Source of the DNA: JAXDBM01 sp963709485
GTDB taxonomy: Bacteria; Desulfobacterota; Syntrophia; Syntrophales; Fen-1087
Assembly: GCA_963709485.1 (NCBI GenBank)
Contig: CAVPWE010000007.1
Location: 434,001-498,000, forward strand
Direction: 5' to 3'
DNA length: 64,000 nucleotides
The notes under the pieces are model-generated. The model was not told where the DNA came from and did not search any database. It worked only from the letters and a program-made list of their open reading frames with translations. Below are positions 43,152 to 51,677 of the stretch, one piece after another. Both the position numbers and the translations under genes were made by a program. How positions within the stretch are numbered: position 1 is the stretch's first letter; every line of letters begins with the position of its first letter.

Positions 43152-44304
43152 TTACGCTGCGAGTCGTGCTGATGACAACTGCGCCAGCTTGATTTTGTTG
43201 ATCAAAATGTTCAAATCGTTTCGGGTGAATTTCCATTCAAACGGTTTGGCGATCTGCTCGTAGTAGTGTTGGAAACCAATGATTCGTTCATTGAGCGTCT
43301 CTAAGGATGTGAAGTCGTTTGGAACAAGGGCCTTGCGTTGAAGGATTGAGAAATAGATTTCGATCTGATTCAACCAACTTGCATGCACAGGTGCGTGAAC
43401 GAGCAAGAGATTGGGATAACGAGATTGCAATCTTTCCACAGAACGAGATCCGCGATGGGAAGAACCATTGTCCACAATCCAAAAAACGCGCCTTGCTGCG
43501 ACATAGGGCGGTTGGCGCATTACGTCGTCAACGAGTCGATCGAAAGAAGCAATGCCACTTCTACGTTCGCATCGACCGAACAATTTAGCGCGATGCACAT
43601 CGAGAGCGGCAATATAAGCCCAAGCGCCACACCTGGCGTATTCATGTTCTACTTTCATCGGCCATCCCGGTTGAGCCGGATAGGTGGCATGACGACGACG
43701 GCGCGCCTGGATGCTGGTTTTCTCATCGGCAGACAAAACAAACTCATCCTCTTGGAGGGAGTGCCCTTCCCAAACCCTCTCATAGAGATCCAGGATTCGC
43801 CCGGCTTTCTCGGCAAATTGAGGATCACGGGGAAAAATCCAGGAGCGATACCGCCAAGGACGAATGGCATCCTCATGAAGCCATCGCCAGATAGTGCTGT
43901 CACTGATCGTGGCTGCGAATCCCGATCCTCGAATCTCTCTGCCCAGATCGGCAACATTCCATCGAGAAATCGGCACTTGATGAATCGCGGGCAGTTCACA
44001 GGCCAGTGCCTTAACCTGAACGATAATCTCCGGGGGGAAAAATCGGAGGACGTCCCGGACGTGGTCGTTCATCAAGCCCAAGGAGGCGTTCTTCAAAGAA
44101 ACGTTTTCGCCACATGCTGACAACTTTGCGGGGTGCATCCAGTCGGTTGGCAATCTCATCATTGCTGAGCCCCTGGGCGGCAAGGAGGATCATCCTGGCT
44201 CGCGAAACGATAAAATACGGTAGCGTATATTTGTTTGCGCGCGTGGTTAGTTCTCTCTGCTCTTCTTCCGTAAGGACGATTCCGTATGGGCTTTTCCTTG
44301 GCAT
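43152..44304 (-). CDS. IS630 transposase made by -1 frameshift
   Basis: Upstream frame (44304 to 44011) has the N-terminal helix-turn-helix domain: MPRKSPYGIVLTEEEQREL, SRARMILLAAQGLSNDEIANRLDAPRKVVSMWR. It ends in RPRPGRPPIFPPGDYRSG. The downstream frame, one base back, reads FFPPEIIVQVKALACELP and carries the DDE domain: VLSADEKTSIQ (first Asp), FWIVDNGSSHRG (second Asp) and WLNQIEIYFSILQRKAL (Glu). The switch lies on TTTTTCCCCCC (about 44034-44044), a good slippage site. This layout is common in IS630 elements. AGGAGG precedes the ATG. Confidence 0.88.
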
Positions 44305-44360
44305 ATGCAACCTCCTGGATTGCATTGATGCCATAAATCTGTCTCGAAAGCAAGCTCATT

Positions 44361-44381
44361 ATACGTAACTGTATTTATGAA
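44361..44381 (-). repeat. IS630 right inverted repeat
   Basis: Reads on the minus strand TTCATAAATAC then AGTTACGTAT. Counterpart of 43131-43151. Confidence 0.82.
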
Positions 44382-44465
44382 TTAGAGTACTAAGCCTTTC
44401 ATTGTGGGGAAAATGATGGATGTACAAACTCAAATTTTCTATACTTTTCCGATAAAAACGGAATC

Positions 44466-44570
44466 TCTTATCAATCACCGGATCAGCAGGCGATGACACT
44501 TTCCTTGACGCCAATTCGTATTCTGATCATTGTTTCTTTTGTGGCAAGCATTTTCTGCTTCCTTGATTAA
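44466..44570 (+). pseudogene. Remnant of a duplicated SGNH hydrolase 5' end
   Basis: The segment repeats the start of the SGNH gene at 41181-41260 with roughly 85 percent match over 75 bases: TCTTATCAA, then CAGCAGGCGATGACACTT and GATCATTGTTTCTTTT. From ATG 44493 it codes MTLSLTPIRILIIVSF and stops after 25 codons. It lies on the other side of the IS from the intact copy. Confidence 0.75.
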
Positions 44571-44600
44571 TGCAATCGCTTTTTATACACTGATATTAAT

Positions 44601-45977
44601 TCATTTTAAAATCATCTTTAGTAATCTCATCCCCGGATTTTTATCGGGGTGGGCCAAGGCCATATCGAAGCGGACGGAACTTTTCACGATACTTTTCAAA
44701 TGGGTAAAAGTATCGAAGCTGGCTTTGCCATGGTAGCAACCGATACCGCTCGGCCCTACTCCGCCAAAAGGCAGGAAGTGTGATGCGACATGAACGATGG
44801 TGTTATTGATAGCGCCACCGCCGTATGCTATTTCCTCAGTTACACGCTTTTGAATGAACCGATCATCCGAAAAAAGATAAAGCGCTAATGGTTTGGGCCG
44901 TTCATTTATTTTCCGGATGATGTCGCTGATTTCGGAGAAAACAAGTACCGGCAATAACGGACCGAAGATTTCATCCTGCATAACGAGGTCATCCCATTGG
45001 GCCGGGTGTAATATTGTCGGTTCAATATAGCGGTCGGCAGGGTTTATTTTACCACCGGAAAAAATATTAGCCGCATTGAGAAGTCCGCTTAGCCGTTGAA
45101 AATGACGGTCATTTATGATCCGGCAATATCTCTGATGTTCGGCGGGATTTTCCCCGTAAAATTGAATGATTACTTTTTTTAACTCGGCGAGAAAATCATT
45201 CTTAATGGAGTCATGAACCAGTACAAAATCCGGGGCTATGCAGGTTTGGCCGGCATTGAGGAACTTGCCCCAGGCTATTTTTTGGGCGGCGTGCCGAAGA
45301 TTGGCGTCAGGACAGACGATGGCCGGGCTTTTCCCTCCCAATTCCAGAGTAAAAGGTGTCAAATGCCGGGCAGCCGCATTGACGATCACTTTACCCACCG
45401 TGACGCTGCCGGTAAAAAAAATATAATCAACCGGGAGTTCCAATAATGCCTGCGTCTGGGCAACATCGCCGTGCACGACGCGCAAATATTCTTCAGGAAA
45501 GGTATTATTGATTATTTTTTCAATTACATCTGCCGTATGCGTCGATACTTCCGATGGTTTAAGAATGGCCGTGTTTCCGGCGGTAATTGCCCCGACCAGC
45601 GGAGACATCAGTAGTTGAAATGGATAATTCCAGGGAGCAATAATCAGGGTCACTCCGTAAGGCTCTTTCTGAATATAACTTTTGGCCGGCCAGATAAAAA
45701 CAGCAGTTTTCACTTTTTCCGGTTTGGCCCAGGTGTGCAGATTTTTCAGAGCGAAATTAATCTCATCATAAATCAGGCCGACTTCTGTAGCATAAGCATC
45801 AAAGGCGGTTTTGTGCAGATCATTGTAAACTGCTTCCAGAATCTCTTTTTCGTAGGTCTTAATTGCAACTTTAAGCTTATTTAAAGAGTCGATACGGAAA
45901 TTGAGGTTACGGCTCCGGCCTGTCCAGAAAAATTCCTTCTGCGATTTTAACAACTTTTCCCAAACGGACTTTCCCAT
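44601..45977 (-). CDS. Aldehyde dehydrogenase, class 3 type
   Basis: 458-residue NAD(P)-dependent aldehyde dehydrogenase. Typical motifs: PYGVTLIIAPWNYPFQL, FTGSVTVGKVI, the general-base Glu in TLELGGKSPAIV, the nucleophile Cys in NAGQTCIAPD, and EIFGPLLPVLVF. The C-terminal hydrophobic tail of class 3/YwdH-like enzymes is short. Clearly more AT-rich than the surrounding 46-60 kb genes, suggesting transfer. ATG at 45977 with AAAGGAT. Likely acts on fatty or aromatic aldehydes; not established. Confidence 0.93.
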   Translation of the reverse strand: MGKSVWEKLLKSQKEFFWTGRSRNLNFRIDSLNKLKVAIKTYEKEILEAVYNDLHKTAFDAYATEVGLIYDEINFALKNLHTWAKPEKVKTAVFIWPAKSYIQKEPYGVTLIIAPWNYPFQLLMSPLVGAITAGNTAILKPSEVSTHTADVIEKIINNTFPEEYLRVVHGDVAQTQALLELPVDYIFFTGSVTVGKVIVNAAARHLTPFTLELGGKSPAIVCPDANLRHAAQKIAWGKFLNAGQTCIAPDFVLVHDSIKNDFLAELKKVIIQFYGENPAEHQRYCRIINDRHFQRLSGLLNAANIFSGGKINPADRYIEPTILHPAQWDDLVMQDEIFGPLLPVLVFSEISDIIRKINERPKPLALYLFSDDRFIQKRVTEEIAYGGGAINNTIVHVASHFLPFGGVGPSGIGCYHGKASFDTFTHLKSIVKSSVRFDMALAHPDKNPGMRLLKMILK

Positions 45978-46110
45978 CAATTAATATCCTTTCATATTCG
46001 GGAGAACGATGCTTGATGGTGAACAGTTTATGACGGTAATTACCAGCGAAATGGATTGACTATAAACAGACGTTAAGGAAGTGTCAAGATGAAGGGATGG
46101 GAAGTTCTGC

Positions 46111-46134
46111 CACATTGTTCTGTCACATTGTTCT
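46111..46134 (+). repeat. Direct repeat at a -35 box
   Basis: CACATTGTTCT occurs at 46111-46121 and 46124-46134, 13 bases apart. The second copy ends on the first T of the TTGACA box, a position suited to a regulator. Confidence 0.65.
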
Positions 46135-46162
46135 TGACACACAAGAAGCCTCCCAATATTAT
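46134..46162 (+). promoter_or_regulatory. Promoter of the DUF2878-DUF2177-DUF1295 genes
   Basis: TTGACA at 46134-46139, 17 bases, TATTAT at 46157-46162. It is 160 bases before the first gene; the direct repeat overlaps its -35 box. Confidence 0.7.
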
Positions 46163-46322
46163 TCGAACAATAGAAAACAAGTTCTTATCAATCATTGCGA
46201 ATTCTACGTCGGACTGATGCTGCTGGCGCCGATCTTAGCCCTTCGGGCAGCACGGGATCATGACACATCAAACCTGCTCGAATTTCCGCAATACCGGCCT
46301 TAACCACGAAGACAGGACTACG

Positions 46323-46856
46323 ATGGGCAGGAAACTCCTCAACATCATTCTGTTCCAGGCGGCCTGGTTCACAGCCGTTCTGGGAGCTGCGAGGGGAAAC
46401 GATTGGTATGGGCCGCTGGTGGTGTTATTGGTGCTGTCGGTGCATCTCGTTCTCACCGACGACCGTCGGGGTGAGCTGATGTTGATGCTTGTGGCCGGGA
46501 TCCTCGGTTTCTGCTTCGATACGGCGCTGTCGGCCGCCGGAATCGTCACCCCCCGGGGACACATCTTGCCCCATCCGCTCAGTCAGCCCTGGATGATCTC
46601 CCTCTGGCCCAATTTCGCCGCCACCCTCAACGTCTCACTGGAATGGCTCAAGGGGCGCTACCTGCTGGCGGCCATTTTCGGAGCCGTCGGGGGCGCGGGT
46701 TCCTACTACGGCGGCGCTCGGCTGGGGGCGACACTGGCGCTGCCCGATGTTGATGGGCTTATCATCCTGGCAGTGAGCTGGGGGATCTTGACGCCGTTTC
46801 TGGTCTGGCTGGCAAAGAGGTTTCAGAGAAAAGGAGCCGCTGTCATCGCTCCTTGA
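46323..46856 (+). CDS. DUF2878 membrane protein
   Basis: 177-residue integral membrane protein with about six helices (IILFQAAWFTAVLGA, VVLLVLSVHLVL, LMLVAGILGFCFDTALSAAGI, LAAIFGAVGGAGSYYGGARLG, ILAVSWGILTPFLVWLA). It matches DUF2878, often found with DUF1295, DUF1365, cyclopropane synthase and amine-oxidase genes in proteobacterial lipid-stress clusters. The ATG at 46323 is weakly supported by an AGGA site. Function unknown; a role with modified fatty acids is inferred from neighbours. Confidence 0.85.
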   Translation: MGRKLLNIILFQAAWFTAVLGAARGNDWYGPLVVLLVLSVHLVLTDDRRGELMLMLVAGILGFCFDTALSAAGIVTPRGHILPHPLSQPWMISLWPNFAATLNVSLEWLKGRYLLAAIFGAVGGAGSYYGGARLGATLALPDVDGLIILAVSWGILTPFLVWLAKRFQRKGAAVIAP

Positions 46857-46901
46857 AAATGGAGCGCCCCATGAACCTTTTATGACTAAAATGGAGGGAT
46901 C

Positions 46902-47306
46902 ATGATGAAAGTTATCTATCTCTATCTCCTTACAATTCCCATATTCTTCGCGATCGATATGATCTGGCTCGGGTTTGTGGCCAGGGGGTTCTATCGCAAT
47001 CATCTGGGTCATCTGCTCCGGCCGGACGTCAACTGGACTGCCGCTATCATTTTCTATCTGCTTTACATTATGGGGATCCTGTTCTTCGCAACGATGCCGG
47101 CCCTGGAAAAAAATTCGCCGTATCAGGCAGTCCTTCTGGGAGGACTTTTCGGTTTCTTCGCCTACGCCACCTATGATTTAACCAATCTGGCGACGCTCAA
47201 GGACTGGCCGGTCATTGTCGTATGGGTCGATATCGCCTGGGGCGTGGTCCTTACCGCAAGCGTTGCGGCGGCGAGCTTTTTCATCGGCCGATGGCTCATG
47301 CCCTGA
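46902..47306 (+). CDS. DUF2177 membrane protein
   Basis: 134-residue membrane protein with four helices. DUF2177 features are YLLTIPIFFAIDMIWLGFVARGFYRNHLGHLL, IFYLLYIMGILFFA, LLGGLFGFFAYATYDLTNLATLKDWP and DIAWGVVLTASVAA. GGAGGG precedes the ATG pair. It is 45 bases after DUF2878 and 58 before DUF1295, so probably cotranscribed. Function unknown. Confidence 0.9.
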   Translation: MMKVIYLYLLTIPIFFAIDMIWLGFVARGFYRNHLGHLLRPDVNWTAAIIFYLLYIMGILFFATMPALEKNSPYQAVLLGGLFGFFAYATYDLTNLATLKDWPVIVVWVDIAWGVVLTASVAAASFFIGRWLMP

Positions 47307-47364
47307 GAAAGGATTTTTCACAGCCCTTGCTCCGGCCGGGCAGTTTCACCAGGGAGGTGGCACC

Positions 47365-48144
47365 ATGGAACTGGTTCAGACCATTTCAGTCGCGGCTTTG
47401 ATTTTGTTCCTGTACATGACGGCATGGTTCCTGTTGGCCCTCATACGAAAGGACAACAGCATTGCCGATGTCGCCTGGGGCACGGGGTTCATCATCGTGG
47501 CCTGGTCCACTTTTCTCTTGAACGGTTCCTTTTCCCCGCGGCAATGGATCGTCAATCTGCTGGTGTTGATCTGGGGGCTCAGGCTCGCCATCCGGATCCA
47601 TCTGCGCAACCGGGGTAAAGGGGAGGACGTCCGATACCGGAAGTGGCGGGAAGAATGGGGGAAGTCTTTTGTCCTCAGGAGCTATCTCCAGGTTTTCCTC
47701 CTGCAGGGCTTCATCCTGCTGCTGAACATTACACCCGTGCTCTTCATCAATACCTATGCCGCGGGTGATCTCGGCATCCTGGACGTTGCGGGTCTGATGC
47801 TGTGGCTGCTGGGATTTTTCTTCGAGTCGCTTGCGGACTGGCAGCTGGACCGGTTCCTCAAGGACCCGGGCAACCGGGGGAAGGTCATGGATCGGGGTCT
47901 CTGGCGTTATTCCAGGCATCCCAACTACTTCGGCGAGGTCACGATGTGGTGGGGCATTTATATCCTGACTCTGTCGGTACCCGGGGGCTGGATGTCCATC
48001 ATCGGACCGCTGACGATTACCTACATCATCCTGTTTGTTTCCGGTGTTCCCATGACGGAAAGGTTCATGGATGGCAACCCGGTTTTCACCGACTATAAAA
48101 GACGGACGAGTGTCTTTATTCCCTGGTTTCCCAAAAAGGATTAA
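47365..48144 (+). CDS. DUF1295 protein (steroid-reductase / methyltransferase-like fold)
   Basis: 259-residue membrane protein of the DUF1295 family, related to steroid 5-alpha reductases and isoprenylcysteine methyltransferases. It has NSIADVAWGTGFIIVAW, RLAIRIHLRNRGKGEDVRYRKWREEWG, and the C-terminal signature RGLWRYSRHPNYFGEVTMWWGIY plus GVPMTERFM. ATG at 47365 has GGGAGGTGG. Likely reduces or modifies a lipid chain using NADPH; inferred. It converges on the photolyase fragment. Confidence 0.9.
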   Translation: MELVQTISVAALILFLYMTAWFLLALIRKDNSIADVAWGTGFIIVAWSTFLLNGSFSPRQWIVNLLVLIWGLRLAIRIHLRNRGKGEDVRYRKWREEWGKSFVLRSYLQVFLLQGFILLLNITPVLFINTYAAGDLGILDVAGLMLWLLGFFFESLADWQLDRFLKDPGNRGKVMDRGLWRYSRHPNYFGEVTMWWGIYILTLSVPGGWMSIIGPLTITYIILFVSGVPMTERFMDGNPVFTDYKRRTSVFIPWFPKKD

Positions 48145-48162
48145 AAACCCCACAGAGTGGAT

Positions 48163-48897
48163 TCATTGATAATCACTCTTCAATGCGTCGGTTACCCATG
48201 GAAAAATCATATCCTCAGGAAGCGCTGGGTATCTCCATCCGATCACCTGACGAAGAAACCCCTCCAGAGAATTCATATGGATAGAGCGCTCCGCACCAAC
48301 ACGCAGCGTTTCCTCGACCACTTCCGAAGGCGTGAGGAGGCCGATATTCAGACAAGGCATCAGTACCGAATGGAAGAGGAAGATCTCGGTCTCGCGCATC
48401 CCGTCCTCATAGTCGCCGAAGAGATCGAGCCGCTCCATCAGGAATTCTTGAAGCCATTGGCGGGCATCCTTCGGGGTAACGGGATAGATAAACCCATCGG
48501 TTGAGCCGGGATTATCGGGCCATTGATTGTTTACATATGCAGCGGCCTCCCGGATGTAGACGTTGCGGGGAGCCGGACGGATCGGAGGGGCAGCGATTTT
48601 CGCCGGGATCTTCCGCCTGTTCTCCGGGTCGAAGCTCCACTTGCCGCCAACCGGCTTGCCATCTTTGACAAGGATGCCCATCCGCCTCCGCTGCGCAATA
48701 TCGAAATGGGCCATCGAGTAGTGTCGTTCCCCGTCGAAGACCTGATGAATAAAATTCACAGGGGTGAGGAAGTTCGGGGAAGGCCCCATGATGATCGCGA
48801 TCTCCGCCTCAAGGCAGGCGGTCCTGAGCCGCTCCTCAAGCAGATGGTCTGCAGGGTCAATGACTGCCTCATTCACCATAGCAACACTCTTCTTCAT
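48163..48897 (-). CDS. Middle part of a PhrB-type photolyase/cryptochrome, probably non-functional
   Basis: 244-residue frame that matches only the central part (about one half) of the bacterial (6-4) photolyase family: SPNFLTPVNFIHQVF, RRRMGILVKDGKPVGGKWSFD, GFIYPVTPKDARQWLQEFL, TEIFLFHSVLMPCLNIGLLTPSEVV and SLEGFLRQVIGWR. The N-terminal lumazine/FMN-side domain and the FeS/FAD C-terminal part are absent, and the last 23 residues (PALPEDMIFPW...) are unrelated. Its start overlaps the upstream stop by four bases (ATGA), so it may still be translated. See the matching C-terminal fragment at 40390. Confidence 0.7.
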   Translation of the reverse strand: MKKSVAMVNEAVIDPADHLLEERLRTACLEAEIAIIMGPSPNFLTPVNFIHQVFDGERHYSMAHFDIAQRRRMGILVKDGKPVGGKWSFDPENRRKIPAKIAAPPIRPAPRNVYIREAAAYVNNQWPDNPGSTDGFIYPVTPKDARQWLQEFLMERLDLFGDYEDGMRETEIFLFHSVLMPCLNIGLLTPSEVVEETLRVGAERSIHMNSLEGFLRQVIGWRYPALPEDMIFPWVTDALKSDYQ

Positions 48898-51053
48898 CCT
48901 ATCGTCACGATGCCGAGATATCCGTCAACGGTGACCGTATCACCCGTATGGATGAGCGACGTCGCATCCGGTATGCCGGTGACGCAGGCGATTCCATACT
49001 CTCGTGCGATGATCGCGCCATGAATGAGCATGCCGCCTCTGCGTTCCACAATAGCCGAGGCGAGTGGAACGATAAAGGTGATCGAGGGATCGACAGCGTC
49101 GCAGACGAGGACCTCACCTGCCTTGAAACGGTGAAGGTCAGATGCATCAGCAATGACCCGCGCCTTGCCCCGAGCGATACCCGGTCCTGCCGGCTGTCCC
49201 GTGATCTGCCGTGCCTGCGACCTGAATCCCTTTTCATGCATCTTCTTCCCGGGACCCTTTTGCGGAATGGTATCAGGCGCGCTGATGCCTTCAATGGCCT
49301 TCTTCAGCTCAGGTTCTGAGATGCTGCCGTCCTTTGAGAAGCGGCGCAGATACTCGTCTATCGCCATGATCGCCTGGCCTTTTATCCTGCCAAGATAGAT
49401 GTTGTCATTGTCCCGCGTCCTGTAGCTTGTCCGGGCAAGATCAAGGAGCTGCTCTGCATGGCTCCGCTCCCGTCCCTCAAAGCGGGCAAGAAAAGATTTC
49501 TCAAGCGCAGTCACATCCTTCGGCGCAAATCGCTCTGCTACTTCCGGAGCGGATGCAAGCTCTATCACAAGGTCGGTGACGACATCCGGCCCCTGTGAAC
49601 ACTGCTTTGTGCCGCAGGAGAGGTCTCCGAACCTTGCCATGAATCTGAAAAGAAGATCCTGAAACCTTTTGTCATCTGCAAGCCGTTCTCTCAGATGTTC
49701 TGAAGTATATGGTGTGCTTCTTGCCATTGCAGCCATTTCGCTCAGAATGCGGTTCCGTTCGACGCCCTCCATTGCGCTTCCGGCAAGGAGGTTCATGAAC
49801 TCAAACGGGTCTTTGGGTCTTATGGCATCGTTATAGGCAATGCCGAAGAGCCTGATGCCGTGGGCAAAAGGGATGAGGTCTTTCCAGTAGACTGCCACCC
49901 AGCCGTTGTAGATATCGATCCTGCCGATGATCTCTGATCGCAGCTCCTGTTCCGTCAGACTGGCCATATCTCTCGCTGCCATATCGTCCGCAGCAGCGAT
50001 CATGGATGGGAGGATGTCTTCTTCGATCTTGCGTCTGAGGATTTGCAGGTTGTCGAAACTCCTCTTCAGGCTGAGATACCAAGGCCGTTTGTCATCCTTC
50101 TCCTCATTGGCCACCGTGGTGAGCGGCCGTGACTGAAGCAGGAAGAGCTCGCTGCCCTTCATGGTCCACTCCATATCCTGGGAGGTGCCGAAAAACGCCT
50201 CAGCAGTCAGGAGAAGGCTGTAAACCCGCAGGATGTCTGTTTCCTCAAGAGGCGCTCTATTTCTCAATTCACCAGGGAGAGGTCTGGCGCCAACACCTTC
50301 ATCCTGTGCGACAACGCGGTTTTCCCTGACCGCAGGAACATGGGAAATGATTCTGCCGCTCTTGCGCTCCAGCAGCCAACGGTCAGGCTCCACAGTGCCG
50401 TCAACGAGCCCCTGGTTCAGACCATGAACCGCCTCTATGACTGCACGGTTTTCATCATTGGGGTCTCTGCCGAAGGCAACGCCGGAACGATCGCCCTGGA
50501 CAAGCTCCTGAACCACCACGGCCATGGAACTCCTGTTGACATCGAGACCCAGCTCGCGACGGTAAAGGAGGGCGGCGTCAGACCAGAGAGATGCCCAGAC
50601 GAGCCTGACATGATCGATCATCGCCTCCTTGCCCCGGATATTGACGTATGATTCATGCAGACCCGCAAACGAGGCCCTGTCTGAATCCTCATCCGGTGCG
50701 GAAGACCTTACCACGACTGCCGCATCACCGAATCGCCGCAGCAGCGGTCTGCTGAGATCCTGGTAGAGCCACCGGGGAATTGGGGTTGTCAGAAACTTAT
50801 TCCTGATCCTGAGCGCAGCATCCCAGACCTCTTCCCATCGCATATCAGCGAAACGTTTGCGGCTGAGCTCCAGTCGGATGTGCTCTCCTATGCCGGTTGC
50901 CCTCACATACCGGCGGTAGGCATCAGCGATAATGCAGACGCCTGAAGGCACCCTGACGCCGGTTCTTGCCAGGACACTGAGTGCATAGGCCTTCCCGCCG
51001 ACCCTGGGGCGGTCCTTTTCGGTGATCTGTTCGAACGGAAGAATTAGGCTCAT
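48894..51053 (-). CDS. PEP synthase/PPDK-like phosphotransferase
   Basis: 719-residue protein. The N-terminal ATP-grasp-like nucleotide domain has VGGKAYALSVLARTGVRVPSG, VVVRSSAPDEDSDRASFAGLHES, VVVQELVQGDRSGVAFGRDP and EWTMKGSELFLLQSRPL. The C-terminal swivelling domain has VLVCDAVDPSITFIVPLA then RRGGMLIHGAIIAREYGIACVTG with the phosphorylated His. No PEP-binding TIM barrel is seen, so it resembles the PEP-utiliser/rifampin-phosphotransferase class rather than true PEP synthase. Overlaps both neighbours by four bases. Substrate unknown. Confidence 0.88.
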   Translation of the reverse strand: MSLILPFEQITEKDRPRVGGKAYALSVLARTGVRVPSGVCIIADAYRRYVRATGIGEHIRLELSRKRFADMRWEEVWDAALRIRNKFLTTPIPRWLYQDLSRPLLRRFGDAAVVVRSSAPDEDSDRASFAGLHESYVNIRGKEAMIDHVRLVWASLWSDAALLYRRELGLDVNRSSMAVVVQELVQGDRSGVAFGRDPNDENRAVIEAVHGLNQGLVDGTVEPDRWLLERKSGRIISHVPAVRENRVVAQDEGVGARPLPGELRNRAPLEETDILRVYSLLLTAEAFFGTSQDMEWTMKGSELFLLQSRPLTTVANEEKDDKRPWYLSLKRSFDNLQILRRKIEEDILPSMIAAADDMAARDMASLTEQELRSEIIGRIDIYNGWVAVYWKDLIPFAHGIRLFGIAYNDAIRPKDPFEFMNLLAGSAMEGVERNRILSEMAAMARSTPYTSEHLRERLADDKRFQDLLFRFMARFGDLSCGTKQCSQGPDVVTDLVIELASAPEVAERFAPKDVTALEKSFLARFEGRERSHAEQLLDLARTSYRTRDNDNIYLGRIKGQAIMAIDEYLRRFSKDGSISEPELKKAIEGISAPDTIPQKGPGKKMHEKGFRSQARQITGQPAGPGIARGKARVIADASDLHRFKAGEVLVCDAVDPSITFIVPLASAIVERRGGMLIHGAIIAREYGIACVTGIPDATSLIHTGDTVTVDGYLGIVTIG

Positions 51054-51502
51054 GAGGTAAGATGGAGTTCCTGAACATTCTGAAAACGGCTCACCATGAT
51101 GTATGTCTTGACGTCGACCCGGAGAAGAGCGGTCGTCGGGGATTCGACGAACTCCCTCAGATAAGGGTGCTTGTCGAGATAGATGCCGGCAAGCTCCTGC
51201 TGATGATGATCAGCAATCTCCTCAACATCTCCGAGCACCGTCACAGCGGCCGCATCTGCAAAGTCCGCTGTCTGGTTTGTCCGGGTGTCGATGACCATGG
51301 TCACTCCCCTGTTCTTCAGAAGGTTTGCGTATTTTCTTGTTACACGGGTTGTCGCAAAGAGAAGGTTCTTTATATCTTCCGTGGCGGCAAATGCGACAAG
51401 ACTGCCATAAGGCCTCCCCTCCCCCTGAGTGGCAAGTACTGCCAGTCTCTGGGAGTCGAGCATCTGCTTTATGGTCACTTTGAGCTGATGAATATCCTGC
51501 AT
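51050..51502 (-). CDS. Pyridoxamine 5'-phosphate oxidase-like flavin protein
   Basis: 150-residue split-barrel protein of the PPOX/FMN-binding family. Typical parts: LDSQRLAVLATQGEGRPYGSLVAFAAT, NLLFATTRVTRKYANLLKNRGVTMVID and AAAVTVLGDVEEIADHHQQEL. These proteins bind FMN, F420 or heme; the substrate is not clear. GGGGAG precedes the ATG. It is the first gene of a coupled minus-strand operon with the PPDK-like gene and the photolyase fragment. Confidence 0.87.
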   Translation of the reverse strand: MQDIHQLKVTIKQMLDSQRLAVLATQGEGRPYGSLVAFAATEDIKNLLFATTRVTRKYANLLKNRGVTMVIDTRTNQTADFADAAAVTVLGDVEEIADHHQQELAGIYLDKHPYLREFVESPTTALLRVDVKTYIMVSRFQNVQELHLTS

Positions 51503-51677
51503 GATTAATCTCCCCGTTCTGGCATATCATTGGGCACCCGGGCGGCGCCCCGCTATTGTATCGCTTTTGCATTGAAGTCAACGGGCAGATGGTCTCCGCG
51601 GCGAGACGGAAATCCCGAACCGGTACCTGTCCACCCAAACAGTGTAACTCCATAACGACAAAGGGATTAAGGCCTTA

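Larger units (their letters stand above)
43131..44381. mobile_element. IS630-family insertion sequence
   Basis: About 1.25 kb bounded by 21-base inverted repeats (19 of 21 match): TTCATAAAT...GTTACGTAT at 43131-43151 and its complement at 44361-44381. A shared GTAC five bases outside each core means the real ends may lie slightly further out, near 43121 and 44391. It encodes an IS630-type transposase in two overlapping frames. Clear target TA duplication was not resolved. Confidence 0.88.
45978..46322. other. Divergent intergenic region with promoter and direct repeats
   Basis: 345 bases between the aldehyde dehydrogenase and the DUF2878 gene. I find no coding frame. It holds a well-formed plus-strand promoter with a repeat beside it, and a 160-base leader before DUF2878. 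Confidence 0.5.
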
